The translations under genes and the position numbers were made by a program. Positions 15,212 through 22,057 of a stretch of DNA of 23,719 nt are shown here, one piece after another (position 1 is the stretch's first letter; every line of letters begins with the position of its first letter). Under the pieces are notes generated by a model, which did not search any database, had not been told where the DNA came from, and saw only the letters and a list, made by a program, of their open reading frames with translations. Location: the NCBI RefSeq assembly GCF_947169445.1, contig NZ_CAMVPU010000054.1, positions 1-23,719 on the forward strand. The letters run 5' to 3'. The stretch comes from an uncultured Butyrivibrio sp. (lineage in GTDB: Bacteria > Bacillota > Clostridia > Lachnospirales > Lachnospiraceae).

Positions 15212-16519
15212 ATGAAAATACTGATGGTTTCTCATGAATATCCGCCGATTGGTGGTGGCGGTGCCAATGCCTGCATGCATTTGGCAAAAGAGTATGCACA
15301 TGCGGGGCACGAAGTGACAATAGTTACTGTGTGGTTTGCGGGGCAACCGGAGCATGAGAGTAAAGATAATATAGAAATATTCAGGATAAAGTCCAAGAGA
15401 AAATACGCAGAGCACTGCGGTTTTGCTGAAATGCTGGACTATCTTGTGAAGGCGATGCCGATTACGGACAAGCTGGAACGGGAAAAGAGATTCGACGTGT
15501 GTCAGGTCTTTTTTGGAATCCCAAGTGGACCGATTGGATATGTGCTTAAAAAGAAATATAAGCTGCCATATGTGATAAGGTTTGGCGGCGGTGATATTCC
15601 GGGATTCCAGGACAGGTTTGCATTTGTTTACAAGGCAATTGGCCCGGCTGTTAAGCTGATGTGGAAGAAAGCTGATGCGCTGGTTGCGAACAGCGAGGGG
15701 CTTAAGAAACTGGCAGAAGGCTTCTATGATAAGAAAGAAATCAAGATTATTCCCAATGGTGCGGATGTAAGGGCGTTTTCCAGTGAGAATCCAAATGCAG
15801 TGAGGTCTGCAGAAGAAAGCGGTAGTGCAGTGAAAACTACTGAGATCAGTGGTAGTGATGTCACTTTAGATGCTAAATGTTCTGATAACACAGTCCACCT
15901 TCTCTTTGTATCTCGTCTGATCCAGAGAAAGGGCCTTCAGGATATTCTGCCGCAGATGAGCAAGGTGGCTAAAGCGTGCGCTGCAAAGGGAGTAAATGTT
16001 GTATTTGATATAGTCGGTGATGGCCCATTCAGGGAAGAGCTTGAGAAGATTGTGTCTGAAGGGGCGAATGAATCAGTATCGATACGAAATGATTCTTTAG
16101 AGAAGACGCATGAAGATATAGTGAGTAATGCAGATGTAAATGGCTTGAATCTTAGAAATATTGTTAGGTTCCATGGCCAGAAGACCAAGGAAGAGCTCCC
16201 TCCATTTTATTCGGAGGCTGATTTATTTCTTTTCCCATCAAGAAAAGAGGGAATGCCTAATGCAGTGCTGGAAGCTATGTCCTATGGACTTCCTATTCTC
16301 ATGACCCCATGTCAGGGAAGCGATGAGCTGATCGATGGCAACGGATATGTATTGGCTGCCGATGATTTTGGTGGTAAGATTGTGGAGCTGTGTCTTGATA
16401 AATCCCTGAGGGAAAAGATGGGGCAAAGAAGCACTGAACTCGTTAAAAAGAAGTTCTCCTGGGGGAATACGGCTAAAGCGTATTTAGAGCTTTTTGATAA
16501 AATTAGTAAAGAGGTTTAA
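15212..16519 (+). CDS. Family 4 glycosyltransferase
   Basis: This 435-residue GT-B enzyme opens with the HEYPPIGGGGANACMHLAKE glycine-rich loop expected at the start of GT4 proteins. The donor domain shows KGLQDILPQ and VGDGPFREELE. The catalytic EX7E motif lies in FPSRKEGMPNAVLEAMSYG near residues 344-362. Retaining transfer from a nucleotide sugar to the lipid-linked acceptor at the cytoplasmic face is the expected reaction. Two polar inserts are unusual: about 190-227, after IIPNGADV, and about 285-316, after VGDGP...IVSEG. Both are Ser/Asn/Asp-rich, and sit in places where family members have short loops. The ribosome site before ATG 15212 is weak. It heads unit C and ends 3 bases before the GT2 gene. 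Confidence 0.9.
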   Translation: MKILMVSHEYPPIGGGGANACMHLAKEYAHAGHEVTIVTVWFAGQPEHESKDNIEIFRIKSKRKYAEHCGFAEMLDYLVKAMPITDKLEREKRFDVCQVFFGIPSGPIGYVLKKKYKLPYVIRFGGGDIPGFQDRFAFVYKAIGPAVKLMWKKADALVANSEGLKKLAEGFYDKKEIKIIPNGADVRAFSSENPNAVRSAEESGSAVKTTEISGSDVTLDAKCSDNTVHLLFVSRLIQRKGLQDILPQMSKVAKACAAKGVNVVFDIVGDGPFREELEKIVSEGANESVSIRNDSLEKTHEDIVSNADVNGLNLRNIVRFHGQKTKEELPPFYSEADLFLFPSRKEGMPNAVLEAMSYGLPILMTPCQGSDELIDGNGYVLAADDFGGKIVELCLDKSLREKMGQRSTELVKKKFSWGNTAKAYLELFDKISKEV

Positions 16520-16522
16520 GTA

Positions 16523-17476
16523 ATGGATAATATCAGTATTTCAGTAGTTGTACCAGTTTTTAACGAAGAGGGCAATATTGCCAAGCTTCACAAAGAAATC
16601 AAGGATGTATGCGAGACGAACGGGTACACCTATGAGATTATTTTTATAAATGATGGTTCTTCCGACAAGACAGATGAGGTGTGCAGAACTCTTTCTCCGC
16701 TTAAGCTCATCACTATGCGTAAGAACTTCGGCCAGACAGCGGCTATGGATGCAGGAATCAAGGCGTCTCAGTATGATTATATCGTGACAATGGATGGTGA
16801 CGGCCAGAATGATCCGGCCGATATTCCGAATATGCTTAAGTACATGAAGGAAACTGATGTTGACGTTGTTTCCGGATGGAGAAAGAACAGAAAGGATACC
16901 TTCATGAAGCGCTTTGTTTCAAGAGGTGCTAATTTCCTTAGATATCTCCTGGTACATGATGGAATCCATGACAGCGGCTGTTCACTTAAGGTTTATAAAA
17001 GAGAATGCTTCAAGGGTATTACTCTTTACGGCGAGCAGCATAGATTTATTCCTGCAATCCTTAAAATCAAGGGCTTTACTGTTGGAGAGGTTGTTGTAAA
17101 TCACAGAGCAAGAACATCCGGTTATACCAAGTACAACTGGAAGCGTACAATCAAGGGTTTTGTTGATATGATCTCGGTTTGGTTCTGGAACAAGTTTGCG
17201 ACAAGACCACTTCATCTTCTTGGTGGAATCGGCTTTATCTTTGAACTTCTCGGCTTTGCCTGCGGCATTTGGTCCATAGCTCTTTTTGCAATGGGAAGAA
17301 AGATGTCCAACAATATCTTCCCTCCACTTTTGACGGTATTCTTCGTTATCATAGGTCTTTTGATGATCATATTCGGACTTATGAGTGAAATTCTGATCAA
17401 AACCTACTATGGCGTGCACGTGGATACGCCGTATAGCGTGAAGTCTGTGGAGGATTTTGAGAAGGATAGTAAATAA
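16523..17476 (+). CDS. GtrB/DPM1-like family 2 glycosyltransferase with two membrane segments
   Basis: The GT2 domain of this 317-residue protein starts with ISVVVPVFNEEGNI. INDGSSDKT follows near 48-56, and the metal-binding DXD is in TMDGDGQNDP near 93-102. The segments SGCSLKVYKRE and EQHRFIPAI are highly typical of polyprenyl-phosphate glycosyltransferases. Two membrane helices (about 230-255 and 268-290) anchor the protein, with a short cytosolic tail. It should make an undecaprenyl-phosphate sugar donor, which the GT87-like protein encoded nearby could use outside the membrane; the pairing is inference. GAGG 8 bases before ATG 16523, and only 3 bases after the GT4 stop, show co-transcription with it. 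Confidence 0.92.
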   Translation: MDNISISVVVPVFNEEGNIAKLHKEIKDVCETNGYTYEIIFINDGSSDKTDEVCRTLSPLKLITMRKNFGQTAAMDAGIKASQYDYIVTMDGDGQNDPADIPNMLKYMKETDVDVVSGWRKNRKDTFMKRFVSRGANFLRYLLVHDGIHDSGCSLKVYKRECFKGITLYGEQHRFIPAILKIKGFTVGEVVVNHRARTSGYTKYNWKRTIKGFVDMISVWFWNKFATRPLHLLGGIGFIFELLGFACGIWSIALFAMGRKMSNNIFPPLLTVFFVIIGLLMIIFGLMSEILIKTYYGVHVDTPYSVKSVEDFEKDSK

Positions 17477-17539
17477 AGGCTGTAAACGATGACTGAATGC
17501 TATTGAGAAATGAGTTGGATGTGATAATGGAGGCCGCAA

Positions 17540-17875
17540 ATGGTAATAAAAGAAATTATTGATTTGGAAGATATATGGACAAATCACAACCATTACTATG
17601 ATGATATGGTGAAGTTCTGTATCGATAAAAAGAGAAAAGTTGTGGCTATCGATGCAGATATGCATATAGATTTGGAAAATGAATTATATGATGATGGATC
17701 TGAGGTTAGAGATATTTATGGTGGAAACATAATGAAAGATCCGGTGGAAGTAATCTGGGAAGCACATCCAAACATTGATAGAAACAGAGAGCTTGTTATT
17801 GGCAGGGGAAGAGAATTAACGGATCAGGCTACTGTTGATGAATTGTTTGACATTTTAAAAAGCTGGATCAAATGA
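17540..17875 (+). CDS. DUF5674-like small protein
   Basis: The protein has 111 residues behind a GGAGG ribosome site. The centre, AIDADMHIDLENELYDDGS followed by DIYGGNI, matches my memory of DUF5674 proteins (hydrophobic-D-x-E/D-x-H-x-D, then L-x-x-x-G-S and WG-x-N-x). NIDRNRELVIGRGRELTD fits the family's RPxxGNRS-like region, and a final helix ends in ILKSWIK. Function is unknown. It starts 63 bases after the GT2 gene and ends 10 bases before the next small gene, so it probably shares their transcript. It has no signal peptide or membrane segment. Two-gene small-protein sets like this can be toxin-antitoxin pairs, but nothing here demonstrates that. Confidence 0.65.
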   Translation: MVIKEIIDLEDIWTNHNHYYDDMVKFCIDKKRKVVAIDADMHIDLENELYDDGSEVRDIYGGNIMKDPVEVIWEAHPNIDRNRELVIGRGRELTDQATVDELFDILKSWIK

Positions 17876-17885
17876 GGATACTGAT

Positions 17886-18191
17886 ATGACAAGTGAGAGT
17901 TGGAACAAGTTGGAACTAAAAGAACAACTGTCAAATGTACATGGAGAAGTGGTTCGAATGATAAGAGCCAGGAATAAGTTTCTTTCAGGTGCTTCAAAAG
18001 AGGATTATACAGCGGCATATGTAGGGAAGATACGGAATCTACTGTTTATGACCTGCACTGACCCTAAGAATTTTCGCAGGGAAAGAGAGCTTATAGAGGA
18101 AGAAAATGAGATTCAGCGTTGGCTTGACGGTGAAGTTGATGATGATTATATAGTCAGGTACTGGAAACAGTATACTGATGCGATAAGTTGA
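17886..18191 (+). CDS. Unknown 101-residue protein paired with the DUF5674-like gene
   Basis: I do not recognise this family. The protein is charged and predicted mostly helical: an N-terminal LKEQLSNVHGEVVRMIRARN helix, a Ser/Gly break near FLSGASKEDY, and an acidic C-terminal half with many Glu/Asp (EREL...EEENEIQRWLDGEVDDDY). GAGGAT, overlapping the previous stop codon, serves as ribosome site 6 bases before ATG 17886, so translation is probably coupled to the DUF5674-like gene. No signal peptide, membrane segment or cysteine motif is seen. It is followed by a strong hairpin at 18225, so it is the last gene of unit C. Confidence 0.7.
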   Translation: MTSESWNKLELKEQLSNVHGEVVRMIRARNKFLSGASKEDYTAAYVGKIRNLLFMTCTDPKNFRRERELIEEENEIQRWLDGEVDDDYIVRYWKQYTDAIS

Positions 18192-18224
18192 TATGAAATG
18201 CGGCAACAATGCATAAAGTTTTAT

Positions 18225-18270
18225 ATGCGCTCATGATGCATAAGCGATAATTATGCATTGTGGGCGCATA
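18225..18270 (+). terminator. Long hairpin between unit C and asnB
   Basis: Arms at 18225-18243 and 18251-18269 pair over 19 positions, 3 of them G-T wobbles, around the 7-base loop GCGATAA. The inner ATGCATAA/TTATGCAT and outer ATGCGC/GCGCAT parts are perfect. The T run afterwards is poor, so it may be a weak terminator, an RNA-stability element or an operator. Confidence 0.6.
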
Positions 18271-18278
18271 ATCTTGTG

Positions 18279-18308
18279 TTTACGCAGCAGTCGATTACAA
18301 GATATAAT
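18279..18308 (+). promoter_or_regulatory. Probable promoter of asnB
   Basis: TTTACG (18279-18284) and a perfect TATAAT (18303-18308) lie 18 bases apart, about 40 bases before the gene. Confidence 0.6.
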
Positions 18309-18350
18309 AAGATAGCAAATGAAAAGAATTTTGTGGGGTTATAGATTATT

Positions 18351-20246
18351 ATGTGCGGAATTTGTGGCTATATAGGTAAAAAAAGAATAGATGATGCAGT
18401 ACTTGACGCGATGAGGGATACCATGACTCACCGTGGCCCGAATGATGCGGGAACATGGCAGGTTGATGGAGACGGATATTTCGTAGGACTTGCTCAGCGA
18501 AGACTATCTATTTTTGACTTGTCAGAGCTGGGACATCAGCCTATGCATACAGTTGATGGCAGGATTTCAATTGTATTCAATGGTGAAGTCTATAATTTCA
18601 AGGAACTTCGAAAAGAGCTGGAAAAAGATGGCTGCAGTTTCAAGTCAGACTGCGATACTGAGGTAATTCTTTATTCCTATGCTAAGTGGGGTGAGGAGTG
18701 TTTTCAGCGTTTTAATGGTATGTTTGCGATTGCCATTTGGGATTCAAGAGAGGAAAAGCTTGTAATTGCAAGGGATAGGATGGGCGTTAAGCCATTTTAT
18801 TATTACTATAACCCTGCAGAGCAGGATTTTGCCTTCGCCTCAGAGCTTAAGCCTATTATGAAGTATCCTCCTTTTCATAAGGAGATTGATAAGGAAGCTC
18901 TTGGAAACTACCTGTGCTACAAGTTTGTGGCTGCACCAAGTACTATCTTCAAGGATACCTACAAGCTGGAATCCGGCACTTATGCTGTTTTAAAGGATAA
19001 CAAGCTTACGATCAAAAAGTACTGGGATATTGCAGAAAAGAAAGAAACTGCAAACCGCAATATGATTACCGATTTTGACGCGGCAAAACGTGAGCTTAAT
19101 GATGTTTTGACAGATGCTGTAATGAAGCGTATGGTGGCTGATGTGCCTGTTGGTACATTCCTTAGCAGCGGCATAGATTCGGCTCTTATCACAGCTATTG
19201 CTCAGAAGAATCTTTCAAATCCGGTCAGGACTTTTACAATTGGATTTAATGAAAAAGAGCGTAACGAAGCAGATAAAGCCAAGCTAATCGCGGAATATCT
19301 TGGAACAGACCACACTGAGCTGTATATCGGTGAAAAAGAAATCTTTGAGATGCTTGACGATATAGCTAAATACTACGACGAGCCGTTTTCTGATGCATCG
19401 CAGCTTCCTACTATGCTTGTTTCCAAGCTGGCGGCAGATAATGTTACGGTTGCTCTTTCCGGAGATGGAGGAGATGAGCTCTTTTGCGGATATAAGATGT
19501 ATGACCTGGTGTATATCGCTCAGAAAGTGGACTGGGTGGGAAATCTCTTATACCATGTTCCTGGAATGAATGGGATTAAAGGCAGTATCCGTCCGGAGGT
19601 CAGGGCTCTTATAAATAACCGCAGTGACGATTTCAGAACGCAGCTCTTTATCGATGTTACTGCTGAGCAGGTAAGCAGTATTCTGGGCGGAGCAAAAGTT
19701 ACTCCAAAACACCCGGATGAAGCGAGATTTAAGTATAAAAACTGGCAGGAGCGCCGTATGCTACTTGATATGGTTACTTACCTTCCTGATGAGATTATGT
19801 GCAAGACAGACAGGGCTTCTATGAAATATTCGCTGGAGGTCAGAAGTCCGCTGCTTGATTACCGCGTAGTGGAAAAGTCTTTCCAGATACCGCATAATTT
19901 CAAGTTTGCCAAGGATTTAAGCGCAGGCTCTTTTCCTAAGAACGTTCTCTTAGGAGATAAGAAGCATATATTAAAGGCACTTGCTTACGACTATATTCCA
20001 AAAGAAATGCTCTCCGGCCCTAAGCGTGGCTTTGGTGTGCCTCTTGCAAAGTGGCTCCGCGGGCCGTTAAAGGCTGAGATTGCCAGATACGCTGACGAAT
20101 CATTCCTTAGGCAGCAGGGCCTCTTTGATCCGGAAGGAGTTAAGAAGCTCATCCGCACTCAGGAGCACGATAATACCATAATCTACAGCTCAGTGCTGTG
20201 GTCATTCTATATGTTCCAGAGATGGTGGGAAGAGTATATGGGGTGA
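18351..20246 (+). CDS. asnB: Glutamine-hydrolysing asparagine synthase (AsnB family)
   Basis: The 631-residue enzyme has two domains. The N-terminal class II glutamine amidotransferase starts MCGICGYIG, so Cys2 is the nucleophile and fixes the start; THRGPND and FNGEVYNF are also present. The C-terminal synthetase has the ATP pyrophosphatase loop FLSSGIDSALI near 269-279, then YYDEPFSDAS and LSGDGGDELFCGY. It normally turns aspartate, glutamine and ATP into asparagine. Members inside polysaccharide loci, often with SSGIDS-type loops, have been proposed to amidate sugar acids. I cannot decide between these, and no UDP-sugar dehydrogenase is present here to make a uronic acid. The ribosome site is weak (GGGG, 12 bases upstream). 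A promoter at 18279-18308 gives it independent expression; 51 bases separate it from the next operon. Confidence 0.93.
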   Translation: MCGICGYIGKKRIDDAVLDAMRDTMTHRGPNDAGTWQVDGDGYFVGLAQRRLSIFDLSELGHQPMHTVDGRISIVFNGEVYNFKELRKELEKDGCSFKSDCDTEVILYSYAKWGEECFQRFNGMFAIAIWDSREEKLVIARDRMGVKPFYYYYNPAEQDFAFASELKPIMKYPPFHKEIDKEALGNYLCYKFVAAPSTIFKDTYKLESGTYAVLKDNKLTIKKYWDIAEKKETANRNMITDFDAAKRELNDVLTDAVMKRMVADVPVGTFLSSGIDSALITAIAQKNLSNPVRTFTIGFNEKERNEADKAKLIAEYLGTDHTELYIGEKEIFEMLDDIAKYYDEPFSDASQLPTMLVSKLAADNVTVALSGDGGDELFCGYKMYDLVYIAQKVDWVGNLLYHVPGMNGIKGSIRPEVRALINNRSDDFRTQLFIDVTAEQVSSILGGAKVTPKHPDEARFKYKNWQERRMLLDMVTYLPDEIMCKTDRASMKYSLEVRSPLLDYRVVEKSFQIPHNFKFAKDLSAGSFPKNVLLGDKKHILKALAYDYIPKEMLSGPKRGFGVPLAKWLRGPLKAEIARYADESFLRQQGLFDPEGVKKLIRTQEHDNTIIYSSVLWSFYMFQRWWEEYMG

Positions 20247-20297
20247 AACTCATGAATTTAGGCTTATGACAATGTCTATATTAGCCTGGGAGACAAT

Positions 20298-21086
20298 ATG
20301 GGATTTAGCATAACCAAAAAGGAGATTGGAAAACTTAATATATATCAGCCAGCAATGATTGAAGCGGCAAAATGTCTTTTGCAGAATAGGGAAGGCGATA
20401 AGGCTGTGGCTGCCAAACAGCAGCTCATGGAGATGTTTTCCGATGTCTATGACTATAGTAAAGCTGGGGGAACAGTCAAGCTTTTTCTGAATACTGTCGA
20501 TGATAAGGAATTTTGGTATATTCGTAGCCTGGAATCTTTTAAGGTGTGGCTGATTGAAAGGCAGCGTAACAAAGCTTTTGGGATTGTTCTGGATCTTTTG
20601 CATGAGTTTTGTAAAAAAAGGAAGATAGATCTTGCAAAGCTCAATATTGTTATTGGTGACACAAAGGATGCTATTTACAACACAAATATGTATTTTAACA
20701 ACCAATATGATAAACGTTGGCTCAATCAGGATATTATCAGGGAAGCAATACAGAGCGTTGATAAGTCGAGGGTTGAAAATGAGAATAGTATTCTGAGTCC
20801 TGTTTTTGGTCAAATGCCTCCCACTAAGCTGTCTGGAGGGGTTAAGACCCTAATGCTGATTTATAACAATCCGGATAGAGTCTTTAATGCTTCAACCTGT
20901 GGCGATAACTGTGCAAGATGGATCATGAAATTTGCTAAGGAAAAAGATTTTGTGATCAATCTTCATCATGTTATGAAGTTCAATAGCCGTGGATTTAAGG
21001 CTTATATTGTGAACGAAGATGAGATTATCCATTCTTTGGATGAGCTATATGACAGAGTAGACAGGTATTGCAGGGGACAACAATGA
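20298..21086 (+). CDS. DUF4869-like protein with an extra N-terminal domain
   Basis: The protein has 262 residues. From about residue 115 it follows the DUF4869 pattern: LNIVIGDTKDAIYNTNMYFN at the start, then SPVFGQMPPTKLSGGVKTLM. FNASTCGDNCARWIMKFA and NLHHVMKF near the end are the family hallmarks. Stand-alone DUF4869 proteins usually begin at the LNI strand, so residues 1-114 look like a fused domain. That domain is helical and charged, with LESFKVWLIERQRNKAF; I do not recognise it. No signal or membrane segment is present. The start ATG 20298 follows GGGAG. The stop overlaps the ATPase start by 4 bases (ATGA), a sign of tight coupling. Function is unknown; the coupling suggests that it works in a complex with the ATPase. 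Confidence 0.8.
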   Translation: MGFSITKKEIGKLNIYQPAMIEAAKCLLQNREGDKAVAAKQQLMEMFSDVYDYSKAGGTVKLFLNTVDDKEFWYIRSLESFKVWLIERQRNKAFGIVLDLLHEFCKKRKIDLAKLNIVIGDTKDAIYNTNMYFNNQYDKRWLNQDIIREAIQSVDKSRVENENSILSPVFGQMPPTKLSGGVKTLMLIYNNPDRVFNASTCGDNCARWIMKFAKEKDFVINLHHVMKFNSRGFKAYIVNEDEIIHSLDELYDRVDRYCRGQQ

Positions 21087-22054
21087 GGGGAAAGCATAAA
21101 ATAACAGTATCGAACAGATTTGTTCAATACAAATTTGAAATAGACCATAACATAAGTGTTATTCGTGGTAACAGCGGAACCGGTAAGACTACACTTGTGG
21201 AGATGATAAATGATTATCAGAATGCCGGACCAAGCAGTGGCGTAAGTCTAAGCTGTGACAAGGAATGTGTGGCTCTGATTGGGGCTGGCAGGATATGGCA
21301 AATCGTACTGAAAGGCATTCATGACAGTATAGTTTTTATAGATGAAGGCGAAGAATATGTCAAGGAACTTGATTTTGCCCGTACTATACAGAATTCTGAT
21401 AATTATTATGTGATAGTAAGTCGTGATAATCTGTACTATTTACCTTATAGCGTTGATGCGATTTTCGAGATAAAACTATCCGGATTTTATGGGAGTATGA
21501 AGAAAGCTTACAATAGGCTTTCCAGGATATATAGTAATAAGAGTAAAGACAAAATAGATCTGAGAAAATTAGATACTATTGTTACTGAAGATTCGCATTC
21601 CGGGTTCGAGTTTTTTAGAGAAGTGAGTCGTGATTTTGGCATTAACTGCAAATCAGCTGATGGAAAAAGTAATATTTCCAGGATTTTGGATGGTTTAAGA
21701 GGAGAGGCTGTTGCTGTGGTTGTTGACGGTGCTGCCTTTGGACCGGAAATAACGCAGGTTGCCTATAAGATAAAGAAAAATCCTAATGCGAACTTATTAT
21801 TGCCGGAATCTTTTGAATGGATGATCTTGAGATCGGGGCTGATCAAGGCCAGCGGGCTGAATGATATTTTGGATGCTCCATATGATTTTATTGATTCAGA
21901 AGATTATGTTAGCTGGGAAAGATTTTTTACCGCGAAGCTTATAGAACTAACGCAGCGTACAATCTGGGCTTATAGCAAGGATAAAATCGGGTATGCGTAT
22001 CTTAGTGATCATTCGAAGAAGGCTATTGTGGATGAGTTTTTTGAGGGGATGTAA
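21083..22054 (+). CDS. P-loop ATPase coupled to the DUF4869-like gene
   Basis: This 323-residue protein has a Walker A GNSGTGKTT at residues 29-37 and a Walker B SIVFIDEGEE with Asp87-Glu88. The front strand FEIDHNISVIRGNSG resembles the start of many ABC/SMC-like or STAND-like ATP-binding proteins, but I see no ABC signature or coiled-coil insertion. Related proteins have, as I recall, been mislabelled translation initiation factor 2 in databases. I chose ATG 21083 with AGGGGA 5 bases upstream; a longer TTG start at 21068 would overlap the upstream gene more. The stop at 22052-22054 is 3 bases before the next gene. The C-terminal 200 residues, including EWMILRSGLI, have no recognised domain. 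Confidence 0.8.
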   Translation: MRGKHKITVSNRFVQYKFEIDHNISVIRGNSGTGKTTLVEMINDYQNAGPSSGVSLSCDKECVALIGAGRIWQIVLKGIHDSIVFIDEGEEYVKELDFARTIQNSDNYYVIVSRDNLYYLPYSVDAIFEIKLSGFYGSMKKAYNRLSRIYSNKSKDKIDLRKLDTIVTEDSHSGFEFFREVSRDFGINCKSADGKSNISRILDGLRGEAVAVVVDGAAFGPEITQVAYKIKKNPNANLLLPESFEWMILRSGLIKASGLNDILDAPYDFIDSEDYVSWERFFTAKLIELTQRTIWAYSKDKIGYAYLSDHSKKAIVDEFFEGM

Positions 22055-22057
22055 AGA

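Noticed and set aside
20250..20813. 187-residue minus-strand ORF opposite the DUF4869-like gene
   Set aside because: The plus-strand frame carries the recognisable domain and a coupled operon; the antisense frame resembles nothing.
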